A stretch of DNA of 6,709 nucleotides from an uncultured Chlorobiaceae bacterium (GTDB lineage Bacteria; Bacteroidota; Chlorobiia; Chlorobiales; Chlorobiaceae), in the NCBI GenBank assembly GCA_903874585.1, contig CAIQSY010000248.1, forward strand, positions 1 through 6,709, in the 5' to 3' direction. A program made the translations under genes and the position numbers. Position 1 is the first letter of the stretch. Every line of letters begins with the position of its first letter. Below the pieces are notes generated by a model, which saw only the letters and a program-made list of their open reading frames with translations, made no database searches and had not been told where the DNA came from. Shown here in pieces: positions 1-6,393 of this stretch.

Positions 1-178
1 ACCCCGTTGCTTTAGGATCAAGCGTACCGCAATGCCCTACCTTGCGCTTCAAACCACTATGGTTATAGGTATTGCGAACTTTTGCGACCACATCAAACGA
101 TGTCCAGTCAAGCGGCTTATCAATCAGGAGAAAATCACCCTGCTGAAGGAGAGCCTCTCCATTACCCTGTTCTTCCAT
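1..178 (-). CDS. truB: tRNA pseudouridine(55) synthase TruB, N-terminal part
   Basis: TruB isomerises uridine 55 in the T-loop of most tRNAs to pseudouridine. Only the first 59 codons are in the window; the gene continues past the left edge. Visible are the N-terminal strand motif LLIDKPLDWTSFDVV (residues about 17-31) and the catalytic loop GTLDPKATG (51-59), whose Asp54 matches the family's catalytic aspartate. Most TruB proteins have Leu where this one has Lys56. The ATG at 178 is chosen because MEEQ leads directly into the conserved domain. The only Shine-Dalgarno-like run (GAGGA, 197-201) overlaps the rbfA stop codon and lies 18 bases upstream of that ATG. An in-frame GTG at 184 is 12 bases from it and is a credible alternative start. 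The gene follows rbfA by about 21 bases, a common pairing, and is probably cotranscribed with it. Confidence 0.93.
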   Translation of the reverse strand, partial: MEEQGNGEALLQQGDFLLIDKPLDWTSFDVVAKVRNTYNHSGLKRKVGHCGTLDPKATG

Positions 179-199
179 GCACACGTTTGACAAAAGTCC

Positions 200-565
200 T
201 CACTGTTCATCGGTTGCTGCAGGATCTTTTATCACCTGACTCAAAAGCTGCTCAATTCTGCAAGCACGCTCATAGAGGTGATCCTCATAAAATTCAAGTT
301 CGGGAATACGCCGGAAATGATGACGAATTTTTGTAGAAAGAATTTTTCGGAAGCTTTTATTTCTCTCCTTCAATCCCTCCATTGCGGCGGCACGCTCCGC
401 CTCCGAACCAATAATAGAAAAGTAAAAGCGTGCAATGCTTAAATCGGGCGTAATCTTCACATCGACCACCGTAACAATCGGACCACTTCTCGGAAGCTCT
501 TTCTGGAGAATTGCTCCAAGTTCATGTTGCAGCAAAGATGCAACTCTCTCAGTACGTATCGACAT
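200..565 (-). CDS. rbfA: 30S ribosome-binding factor RbfA
   Basis: RbfA is a small single-KH-domain protein that binds immature 30S subunits and helps finish the 5' end of 16S rRNA, notably under cold stress. The 121-residue product has normal family length. The opening RTERVASLLQHELGAIL (4-20), the strand VTVVDVKITPDLSIARFYFS (about 31-50) and the RRIPELEFYED block (86-96), followed by a helix with RIEQLL, match the family. The start at 565 lies 18 bases after the infB stop codon. The upstream bases contain no purine-rich Shine-Dalgarno, so translation may depend on ribosomes finishing infB or on an unstructured start region. The position between infB and truB is the classic one and supports the call. 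Confidence 0.95.
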   Translation of the reverse strand: MSIRTERVASLLQHELGAILQKELPRSGPIVTVVDVKITPDLSIARFYFSIIGSEAERAAAMEGLKERNKSFRKILSTKIRHHFRRIPELEFYEDHLYERACRIEQLLSQVIKDPAATDEQ

Positions 566-583
566 GGTTCAACAATAAAGAGT

Positions 584-3583
584 TCAAAGTTTTCGTTTTT
601 TCTCGACAATTTTATAGGCTTCTACAATATCGCCCACCTTGAAATCGTCATAATTTTTCAGGCTCATACCGCACTCGTAGCCAGCATCAACCTCTTTTAC
701 ATCATCCTTAAAGCGACGAAGCGCAGCAAGCTGACCTTCGTAAATCTGCACACCATCGCGCAGAAGACGAACTTTTGAATCGCGGAACATCTTCCCCTCA
801 AGCATATAACAGCCACCGACATTGCCAACCTTTGGCACTCTGAAAATCTGGCGAATCTCAAGCGAACCGAGACTCTCCTCATGCAGTTCGGGAGAAAGCA
901 TACCTTCAAGCGCTTTTTCAACATCCTCAAGCACATGATAAATAACGCTGTAGAACCGAACGTCGAGATCCTCCTTCTCGGCGAGTTTTTTGGCATTCAC
1001 GTTTGGACGAACGCGGAAGCCGATAATGATGGCATCGGACGCTGCTGCAAGCAAGACGTCGGTTTCAGTAATTTGACCAACACCCTGGTGGATAAGCTGT
1101 ACTTTAACCTCATCATTCTGGATTTTCATCAATCCATCAGCGAGTGCCTGAATAGAACCGTCGGTATCGGCTTTGATAATAACGCTCAACTCTTTCATCA
1201 AGCCCTCTTTAATCTGGCGGGCAATGCTGTCGAGCTTAACACGAGTACTGCGGCGGAAGTCGTGCTCACGGCGAATGACCTGCCGTTTCTGTGCAAGATC
1301 ACGCGCATCTCTATCGGAAGCCATAACCGTTAACGTATCACCAGACTGAGGTAAATCTTCAAAACCAAGCACACGAACCGGCTGTGATGGGTAAGCAAAA
1401 GGAATCCTCTTGCCACGTTCATCCATAAGAGCGCGAACCTTACCCATAGTATTTCCGGCAACAAAAGGATCGCCAACTTTGAGAATACCACGCTGCACAA
1501 GAACTGTCGAAATAACGCCTTTGCCTTTATCGAGTTCGGATTCAACAATAATGCCACTGGCAAGAATATCTTTAGAATAGTTGCCCTTCAGCTCACGAAT
1601 TTCAGCTTCGGTCAGCACCTTCTCCATCAATTCAACAATACCAATGCCCTTCTTTGCAGAAATTTCCTGACACTGATAAGCACCGCCCCACTCTTCAATA
1701 AGCACACCGGCTTCAGAGAGCTGGGTTTTAATTTTCTCAGGATTAGCTTCAGGCTTATCGATTTTGTTCAGCGCCACAACAATCGGAACACCAGCCGCTT
1801 TCGCATGGTTGATTGCCTCAACAGTCTGCGGCATAACACTGTCATCAGCCGCAACAACCAGAATAACAATATCGGTTACCTGAGCACCGCGAGCACGCAT
1901 AGCGGTAAATGCTTCGTGACCAGGAGTATCAAGGAAGGTGATTTTGCGATTACCATCAACCGTCACTTCATAAGCGCCAATATGCTGCGTAATACCACCC
2001 GATTCACCAGCAACCACTTTACTGCTGCGAATATGGTCGAGCAGCGATGTTTTACCATGATCAACATGTCCCATAATCGTTACCACTGGCGGACGAGTCT
2101 GCAAATCCTCTTCCGCATCATCCTCAACAATGACTGCCGTTGCCTCAATTTCAGAAATAAACTCAGCCTCAAAACCAAATTCAAGCGCAATAAGCTCAAT
2201 CGACTCTTTATCAAGGCGCTGGTTGATGGTAACAAACTTACCAAGCATAAAGCACTTCTGAATAATATCCTTTGCGGTAATACCCATCAGTTCAGCAAGC
2301 TCATGCGGGGAAGCGTACTCTGTGACACGAACAATCATACGCTGTGACTCACGCAATGCCTCATCCACCTCATGCTCGCGCTCACGCTCATTACGGCGCT
2401 GCTTACGGAATTTCTGGCGAGAACCCGTACTGCTGCGATCGTCAATAACGCTGATGGTTTTCTGGATATTCGCTGCAATAACCTTATCGTCAACCTCTAC
2501 CTTCTTTTTCTTCTTCGCTTTTTTCTTTTTAACAGCCGCACTATCAGTCGCAAGCGGATCTTTTGCCTTGACTTCAGCAACAGCTTTTACTGGCTTTTTA
2601 ACAGCAACTTTATCCTCCTCATGGAGCACCACTGCGGCAACCTTAGGCACAAACTCATCCTTTAACGCATCTGCCTGCTCCTTGAAATTCTTTTTGCGAT
2701 TCTTCTTGTTCCTGCCTGCCTGCATATCAAGAGTGCCAAGCACCGTCAGACCACCCATCATCTGCGGAGCAGCAAATGAGACTAAATGCTCATTCACGGA
2801 AGGCTCCTCTTTTTTAGGATCTTGATCCTCAAGAACCTCAAGGAGGACTGGCTCCAGCTCTTGTAGAGCACTATTATCTTCAGACATTTGAGAGACTTCT
2901 GAGACATCAGGAACTTCAGGTGCTGCTTCAGACAGCTCAATGGAGGCGACTGGTTCAACAAGAGCAACAGGAACGACAACCTGCTCCGCAATAACAACTG
3001 GCTCAACCAACACAAGCGGCTCTACAAACTCAATGACTGGCACAACCGGCTCAAGAGAAGATTCAATACTTTCGGGAACAACCGCCTCCACTAATGGAGT
3101 CTCAGTGACCGATGTAACTTTTTCTGGCGCTACAGGGATTTCGGCAATTGCTGGCACAACAGGTTCTGTCACCACAACAACCTCATGTAGGATAACCGGA
3201 GGAACAACAACTGACGGCTCTGGAGATGGTAAAGCAACAGGTTCTGCAAATAAAACCACCGCCGGTGGAGCTGGCATAGGGTGCGGAGTGAGCGTTTCAC
3301 TCAAGTGCTGCTCTTTTTCGTAGGTTTTTCGGGATTGCTCCTCAAGCCTCGTCAAGCGTTTCTCCTTTTCCGCTCGTATTTTTTTGGTCTCATCGACCAT
3401 CTTTTTTTCGACACTGAAGTGACCAAAAATCAGCTCATGTGTCTCTTCATTCACCATAGAGGATGTCGATGCCACCTTGACACCTTCCTGCTTGACAAAA
3501 AGTAATACTTCCTGCGGACTGACCTGCAGCTCTCTGGCTATATCACTGATACGATATCTCTTTCCAATGTCCTCAAGGGCCAT
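584..3583 (-). CDS. infB: Translation initiation factor IF-2
   Basis: IF-2 is the GTPase that brings formyl-Met-tRNA to the 30S subunit and promotes 50S joining. The 999-residue product is long because of its linker. Domains in order: an IF2_N helical domain (about 7-56); a charged coiled-coil-like stretch (58-92); a Val/Pro/Glu-rich low-complexity linker (about 103-255); lysine-rich patches (292-301, 352-361); a second IF2_N-like domain (about 416-478); and the G domain. G motifs are GHVDHGKT (505-512), GITQHIGAY (530-538), DTPGHEAF (552-559), NKID (606-609) and SAKKGIG (642-648). The EF-Tu-like domain II, the IF-2 central domain (about 780-880) and the C-terminal initiator-tRNA-binding domain (about 900-995) follow. 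The ATG at 3583 has a strong AGGAGG five bases upstream. No residue of the GTPase core looks missing. Confidence 0.98.
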   Translation of the reverse strand: MALEDIGKRYRISDIARELQVSPQEVLLFVKQEGVKVASTSSMVNEETHELIFGHFSVEKKMVDETKKIRAEKEKRLTRLEEQSRKTYEKEQHLSETLTPHPMPAPPAVVLFAEPVALPSPEPSVVVPPVILHEVVVVTEPVVPAIAEIPVAPEKVTSVTETPLVEAVVPESIESSLEPVVPVIEFVEPLVLVEPVVIAEQVVVPVALVEPVASIELSEAAPEVPDVSEVSQMSEDNSALQELEPVLLEVLEDQDPKKEEPSVNEHLVSFAAPQMMGGLTVLGTLDMQAGRNKKNRKKNFKEQADALKDEFVPKVAAVVLHEEDKVAVKKPVKAVAEVKAKDPLATDSAAVKKKKAKKKKKVEVDDKVIAANIQKTISVIDDRSSTGSRQKFRKQRRNEREREHEVDEALRESQRMIVRVTEYASPHELAELMGITAKDIIQKCFMLGKFVTINQRLDKESIELIALEFGFEAEFISEIEATAVIVEDDAEEDLQTRPPVVTIMGHVDHGKTSLLDHIRSSKVVAGESGGITQHIGAYEVTVDGNRKITFLDTPGHEAFTAMRARGAQVTDIVILVVAADDSVMPQTVEAINHAKAAGVPIVVALNKIDKPEANPEKIKTQLSEAGVLIEEWGGAYQCQEISAKKGIGIVELMEKVLTEAEIRELKGNYSKDILASGIIVESELDKGKGVISTVLVQRGILKVGDPFVAGNTMGKVRALMDERGKRIPFAYPSQPVRVLGFEDLPQSGDTLTVMASDRDARDLAQKRQVIRREHDFRRSTRVKLDSIARQIKEGLMKELSVIIKADTDGSIQALADGLMKIQNDEVKVQLIHQGVGQITETDVLLAAASDAIIIGFRVRPNVNAKKLAEKEDLDVRFYSVIYHVLEDVEKALEGMLSPELHEESLGSLEIRQIFRVPKVGNVGGCYMLEGKMFRDSKVRLLRDGVQIYEGQLAALRRFKDDVKEVDAGYECGMSLKNYDDFKVGDIVEAYKIVEKKRKL
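2828..3283 (-). other. Low-complexity Val/Pro/Glu linker of IF-2
   Basis: This part of infB encodes about residues 101-252. It is dominated by Val, Pro, Glu and Ala in irregular units such as EPVV, VEPV and PEVP, with a few acidic Ser/Glu stretches near its end and almost no Lys or Arg beyond one Lys at about 155. It separates the N-terminal helical domain from the Lys-rich segment and the G domain. It is probably extended and disordered. IF-2 linkers vary greatly in length and sequence between lineages. The units are too degenerate to be an exact tandem repeat at DNA level. Confidence 0.75.
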
Positions 3584-3594
3584 TACATCCTCCT
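3584..3594 (-). promoter_or_regulatory. infB ribosome binding site with adjacent ATG-TAA
   Basis: AGGAGG (3589-3594) is a full consensus Shine-Dalgarno five bases from the infB ATG, which settles the start. The spacer is ATGTA, so an ATG directly followed by TAA (3588-3583) overlaps the infB ATG as ATGTAATG. The first ATG abuts the Shine-Dalgarno with no spacer and is unlikely to be used. This is the strongest ribosome binding site in the cluster. Confidence 0.85.
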
Positions 3595-3599
3595 CTGGA

Positions 3600-3627
3600 T
3601 TTATAAACTCTTTACTCTCTATCTCAA
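3600..3627 (-). promoter_or_regulatory. Candidate sigma70-type promoter in the nusA-infB gap
   Basis: On the minus strand, TTGAGA (3622-3627) and TATAAA (3600-3605) are separated by 16 bases; each matches the -35 or -10 consensus at five of six positions. Initiation would fall near 3593, leaving only about 10-12 bases before the infB ATG, so the transcript would begin at or inside the Shine-Dalgarno. That short leader is the main reason for doubt. If real, it would give IF-2, RbfA and TruB expression independent of nusA. Confidence 0.3.
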
Positions 3628-3663
3628 TAGTTCACCCCAACCACACCTGCACCACTATCTCAA
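3619..3663 (-). repeat. 9-bp direct repeat TTGAGATAG in the nusA-infB gap
   Basis: TTGAGATAG occurs on the minus strand at 3619-3627 and again at 3655-3663, with starts 36 bases apart. The copy nearer infB contains the -35 element of the candidate promoter; the other has no suitable -10 element. A paired operator site or chance are both possible. Confidence 0.4.
3635..3653 (-). other. G-rich tract able to form a two-tier G-quadruplex
   Basis: The minus strand, which is also the mRNA sense, reads GG-TGCA-GG-TGT-GG-TT-GGGG here, four G runs with loops of four, three and two bases. Two-tier quadruplexes are only marginally stable. The tract lies between the two copies of the 9-bp direct repeat in the nusA-infB spacer. 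Confidence 0.3.
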
Positions 3664-3671
3664 CATGATGT

Positions 3672-5216
3672 TCAGGCGTTATCAATCACCGCATCATCAG
3701 CTTCCGAATCGCTTTCATCATCAAAAAGCCCTTCCAGATCCGCATCCGTAAACTGCTCTTTCACGGTTTTATAGATATTCTCCGCAATCTTCTTCCAGTA
3801 ACGTTTCTCCTCATCAGTCACCTTACGCTCTCGTGGCTTAATTGCTGTCTTGTAGCTTTTGCCAAACACCGTCTGTTCTTCCGCTTTGGGGGAACCAAGC
3901 AGCGCTGTTTCAATCTCCTCAATGCCCGCTTTCAGTACTTTTTTAGCGGTATCAAGCCCCGCATCAAGAAGCTGATAGAGCATATCGTCACCAAACTCTT
4001 CACGGAAAGAGATGATATCAATATCGGTAGGATCTTCCGTCGATTTATCGATAACATCACGATAGACATCAATTTCGTACCCTGTCAGCTTTTCGGCAAG
4101 ATGGATATTGTTGCCGTTTTTGCCGATAGCGTATTTAATCTGATCGGGCTTCAGCATTACCCTCGCTTTACGAGTTTTGATATCAGCATGAATGGTCAAC
4201 GGATCAATCTTTGCCGGCTGCATGGCGCGTGAAATATAAATCTGCGGCTCATCAGCGTAATAGATCACATCGATATTCTCATTGTTCAACTCTTTCACAA
4301 TGCTTTGAATCCGTTTACCGCGATAACCAACAGTAGCTCCAACAGGGTCAATACGTGCACTGGTTGACTCAACAGCAACCTTGGCACGTTCGCCGGGTAC
4401 ACGAGCAATCGCTTTGATAACAATAAGACCATCAAGAATTTCAGGCACCTCATGTTCAAAAAGCTTGTACAAAAAGCGGTCATCAACACGCGAAACAATC
4501 ACCTTCATGCCGCCATCCGACTTATCGCGCTCAACCATACTGCCATCATCGAGCTTGACCTTTGCTTTTTCGCGCTCAATACGTTTTACATAAAGTTTCA
4601 TCCTCGGCATACGACGTGGATTATCCTTTTTCATCATTTCAGCCTTTGGCAGCACCAGCTCAACACGGTGATCTTTCGAGGTGTTGTAGGTAAAAATAAC
4701 CTCATTTGAACGAATTTGATACACCTCTCCAGCAACAATTTCGCCAACTTTTTCGAGGCACTCTTCATACACGACCATTCGCTCAAGATCACGCACCTTC
4801 TTCTGCACCGATTGCTTAATAATCTGAATCGATTTACGACTCAGATAATCATCAAGTTTGATTGGACCCTCTTCATACACATCGCCAATTTCAAGTGAAT
4901 CATCTATTTTTCTCACCTCATCAAGAGAAATTTCAATGCTCTCGATGTCAACCTCCTGCACAACGGTTTTAAGAATATAGACCTCAAAATCGCCACGCTC
5001 CGGATTAATAAAGATGTTCGCATCAACCTCAGGATCATAATCTTTGCGAAGCTGCTTCTGGATAATATCCTTAAGAAGATCAGCGATATCCATTTTTACA
5101 GCCGCAACTTCGGTGCGTTTATCCAGAAAGATTCGTGACTGCTCGATTTCGCCAAATGCGCCAGCAATCTGCACTCTTCTGTCTTGCCCCTCATCCTTGA
5201 TCTTCTTTTTGACCAT
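3672..5216 (-). CDS. nusA: Transcription termination/antitermination factor NusA
   Basis: NusA binds RNA polymerase and the RNA near the exit channel, promoting pausing and intrinsic termination and taking part in antitermination on rRNA operons. The 514-residue product shows a Lys-rich leader (1-15), the N-terminal polymerase-binding domain (about 18-150), an S1 domain (about 157-243), KH1 with GYRG at 297-300 preceded by ARIDPVGATVG, and KH2 with GKNG at 365-368 followed by LAEKLTGYEIDVYR. A helical segment (about 405-440) and an acidic tail (491-514) close the protein. Residues about 212-237 form a charged insertion late in the S1 domain, absent from E. coli NusA. The KH region strongly resembles Bacteroidetes/Chlorobi NusA. 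The ATG at 5216 has only AAAAAGAG directly upstream; GTG at 5174 is a less likely alternative. Starting at Met42 (5093) would delete the conserved first helix. The gene follows rimP by 59 bases. Confidence 0.97.
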   Translation of the reverse strand: MVKKKIKDEGQDRRVQIAGAFGEIEQSRIFLDKRTEVAAVKMDIADLLKDIIQKQLRKDYDPEVDANIFINPERGDFEVYILKTVVQEVDIESIEISLDEVRKIDDSLEIGDVYEEGPIKLDDYLSRKSIQIIKQSVQKKVRDLERMVVYEECLEKVGEIVAGEVYQIRSNEVIFTYNTSKDHRVELVLPKAEMMKKDNPRRMPRMKLYVKRIEREKAKVKLDDGSMVERDKSDGGMKVIVSRVDDRFLYKLFEHEVPEILDGLIVIKAIARVPGERAKVAVESTSARIDPVGATVGYRGKRIQSIVKELNNENIDVIYYADEPQIYISRAMQPAKIDPLTIHADIKTRKARVMLKPDQIKYAIGKNGNNIHLAEKLTGYEIDVYRDVIDKSTEDPTDIDIISFREEFGDDMLYQLLDAGLDTAKKVLKAGIEEIETALLGSPKAEEQTVFGKSYKTAIKPRERKVTDEEKRYWKKIAENIYKTVKEQFTDADLEGLFDDESDSEADDAVIDNA

Positions 5217-5222
5217 CTCTTT

Positions 5223-5261
5223 TTATCGATTGTGCATTTATAAAAGAAAATTTCTCGATAA
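5223..5261 (-). repeat. Inverted repeat before nusA
   Basis: On the minus strand, TTATCGA (5255-5261) and TCGATAA (5223-5229) are perfect 7-bp complements separated by 25 A/T-rich bases. The second arm ends only six bases before the nusA ATG, so pairing could partly hide the weak ribosome binding site. There is no T-run after it, so it is not an intrinsic terminator. The loop also holds the start of a four-codon ATG reading frame that ends within the second arm. Confidence 0.35.
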
Positions 5262-5275
5262 CCCGTAAAAATATA

Positions 5276-5797
5276 CTATAACTCCGCTTCAGGCACTGCG
5301 CTGATAATGTGGTCCAGGTAGAGTGTCACTGCTTCGATTGCCGATTTTGTGCCTTTTTTACCGCTACTGACAGGAAGAATAAGCAGTGAAGAGCGCTCTG
5401 TTTCCGAAAGAAGTGCCTCTTGAAGATGACCGCTCAACTCAGCCTCAACTCCAGCAGCATCGCGATACTTAACTCTCAACAGTTTGCCAAGATGGCGGCG
5501 ATACTGACGTGGCAGAAGAATCGGCTCGCCCAGTCCGGGAGAGGAGACCATAATGTCAAAATTTTCGCCAACCTGCTCCAGCAAATCATCATCGCCCTCT
5601 ATCTTTTCGCGAAGCCGTCGGCTGAACCATGCGCACTGCTGAATACGAATACCACTATCGTCATCCATCAGCACCTCAATTTTGCGATGACTCCCCTTCC
5701 CTTTTACCGAAACATCAACAAGGTAAGCGCCTTCGCCCCTTGTACCGGCAGATTCTGCGATAATATTGAGAACACAATGCTGAATGCGCTCTTGCAT
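5276..5797 (-). CDS. rimP: Ribosome maturation factor RimP
   Basis: RimP binds the free 30S subunit and is needed for efficient late assembly. The 173-residue product has an N-terminal alpha/beta domain (about 1-85) with LVDVSVKGKGSHRKIEVLMD and the helix QQCAWFSRRLREKI, the family signature VSSPGLGEPI at 84-93 (usually SSPGLDRPL), and a C-terminal SH3-like domain (about 100-165). The start at 5797 is chosen because GAGGT sits four bases upstream and MQERIQ aligns with family starts. The frame stays open to 5920, but the extra codons run through a terminator hairpin and look unlike RimP. Another ATG at 5860 has AGG upstream and is a weak alternative. RimP directly before nusA is the near-universal arrangement. 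Confidence 0.94.
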   Translation of the reverse strand: MQERIQHCVLNIIAESAGTRGEGAYLVDVSVKGKGSHRKIEVLMDDDSGIRIQQCAWFSRRLREKIEGDDDLLEQVGENFDIMVSSPGLGEPILLPRQYRRHLGKLLRVKYRDAAGVEAELSGHLQEALLSETERSSLLILPVSSGKKGTKSAIEAVTLYLDHIISAVPEAEL

Positions 5798-5801
5798 GGA
5801 T

Positions 5802-5806
5802 ACCTC
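5802..5806 (-). promoter_or_regulatory. rimP ribosome binding site
   Basis: GAGGT on the minus strand is four bases from the ATG at 5797. It decides the start against upstream in-frame codons and lies about 17 bases after the end of the terminator T-run. Confidence 0.7.
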
Positions 5807-5823
5807 GTACAAACTTTTAACAG

Positions 5824-5851
5824 AAAACAAAAAAGTGGGGAGACCCCACTT
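5824..5851 (-). terminator. Strong intrinsic terminator in the rimP leader
   Basis: On the minus strand an 8-bp perfect stem AAGTGGGG/CCCCACTT (5844-5851 with 5833-5840) closes a three-base loop TCT. The stem's last two T bases run into a T-tract: six Ts in a row, one G, then four more Ts (5824-5834). Read on the plus strand no comparable T-run follows, so it works toward rimP. It may end transcripts from hisS and the two small genes, or act as an attenuator for rimP-nusA-infB. Only 26 bases separate the T-run from the rimP ATG, with no convincing promoter in between, which favours controlled read-through. Confidence 0.85.
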
Positions 5852-5857
5852 CACTTT

Positions 5858-5884
5858 CATATAACCTGACTGCTCCCGAATCAA
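5858..5884 (-). promoter_or_regulatory. Weak promoter candidate upstream of rimP
   Basis: TTGATT (5879-5884) and TATATG (5858-5863) on the minus strand are separated by 15 bases, shorter than the usual 16-18. A transcript from here would begin right at the terminator hairpin, probably too early for termination. It is listed because it is the best promoter-like pair between the membrane-protein gene and the hairpin. Confidence 0.2.
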
Positions 5885-5899
5885 GCGCTGCCAATGTAC

Positions 5900-5939
5900 A
5901 AAAAAACTGGCGAAGCGCAAAACACCTTACTCCGCGCCA
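5900..5939 (-). terminator. Possible weak terminator after the membrane-protein gene
   Basis: TGGCG (5935-5939) can pair with CGCCA (5908-5912) on the minus strand, followed after one G by seven Ts (5900-5906). The stem is only five pairs, its loop is 22 bases, and the first arm overlaps the end of the membrane-protein gene. A smaller GCG-CTT-CGC hairpin lies inside. Function is uncertain. Confidence 0.2.
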
Positions 5940-6148
5940 CGCTCTTTATCTTGTAAATGGCTTTCAATCACCTCATACTCCGCTTCATCAACCTCGCGTG
6001 ATGAGCCTCTGGAGGATGAGGAGTTTTTCCTGTCAACCTTGCTTCCATTGATAAAAAAAGCTCCACCTCGGAACAAACTCATTACCAGACGCACGCCAAG
6101 GCGCATGGCAAGAAAAATGATCAGAAGCAGAAGAAAAAATTTCAGCAT
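5927..6148 (-). CDS. Small single-pass membrane protein of unknown function
   Basis: I do not assign this 73-residue product to a family with confidence. It starts with a hydrophobic helix (about 4-25) interrupted by Arg16 and Arg20, consistent with a membrane anchor. A short basic segment, a serine-rich run (43-50) and an acidic C-terminal region containing EAEYEVIE (55-62) follow. The layout (anchor, polar linker, acidic Tyr-containing motif) recalls small uncharacterised proteins of the Bacteroidetes/Chlorobi group, possibly DUF4834-like; that is recall, not a search. The ATG overlaps the upstream stop codon as TGATG, and AAGGAG (6160-6165) lies 11 bases upstream, so it is very likely translated and coupled to the glutaredoxin-like gene. 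Confidence 0.75.
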   Translation of the reverse strand: MLKFFLLLLIIFLAMRLGVRLVMSLFRGGAFFINGSKVDRKNSSSSRGSSREVDEAEYEVIESHLQDKERGAE

Positions 6149-6393
6149 CAGCGCAACAGCTCCTTGAGGCGATTTTCGTTTACTCGATAATTGAATACAT
6201 GAACACCATCGACAACAATAACTGGAATATATTCTCCAAATTCGACAAGTAACGCCGTATTGCCAGTAATATCAATCTTCTCCAGATTGAATGGCAGCGA
6301 CTCCTGAAGACGATCAAGCACAGCAAGCGCTTGCTCACACAAGCAACAGTCAAACTTGCCGTAGATGGTGACGTTATGGCGATGGAGAGGCAT
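6148..6393 (-). CDS. Glutaredoxin-like (DUF836-type) thioredoxin-fold protein
   Basis: The 81-residue product is a minimal thioredoxin fold. It has a first strand NVTIYGKFDC, the redox motif C16-C-L-C19 followed by a helix (EQALAVLDRLQ), a second strand (LEKIDIT), and a YIPVIVVDG strand whose Pro57 fits the conserved cis-proline. The CxLCE pattern is typical of the glutaredoxin-like family Pfam DUF836/Glutaredoxin_2, whose substrates are mostly unknown. A thiol-disulfide role is inferred from the intact CxxC. The ATG at 6393 overlaps the hisS stop codon as TGATG and has no clear Shine-Dalgarno, suggesting coupling to hisS. An in-frame TTG at 6399 would add two residues and is less likely. Confidence 0.85.
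   Translation of the reverse strand: MPLHRHNVTIYGKFDCCLCEQALAVLDRLQESLPFNLEKIDITGNTALLVEFGEYIPVIVVDGVHVFNYRVNENRLKELLR

Noticed and set aside
566..586. Duplicated TTGAAC around the infB stop and rbfA start as a regulatory repeat
   Set aside because: A six-base direct repeat in a short spacer is too weak to separate from chance.
1805..2825. Long plus-strand reading frames of 97-180 codons
   Set aside because: They lie opposite the conserved IF-2 linker end and G domain, have no family resemblance, and lack linked ribosome binding sites.
2940..3323. Plus-strand reading frame rich in Thr, Ser and Gly
   Set aside because: It is the antisense of the Val/Pro/Glu linker of IF-2; its composition follows from complementing GTN and CCN codons, and it matches no family.
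5420..5869. 149-codon plus-strand reading frame opposite rimP
   Set aside because: Antisense to a well-supported rimP, runs into the leader terminator, and has no recognisable domain.
5798..5920. 41-codon N-terminal extension of RimP
   Set aside because: The extension encodes the terminator hairpin, has no RimP resemblance, and a good Shine-Dalgarno precedes the ATG at 5797.
5900..5928. TTGCGC-16-TACATT promoter-like pair on the minus strand
   Set aside because: Only three and four of six consensus matches; no better than background.
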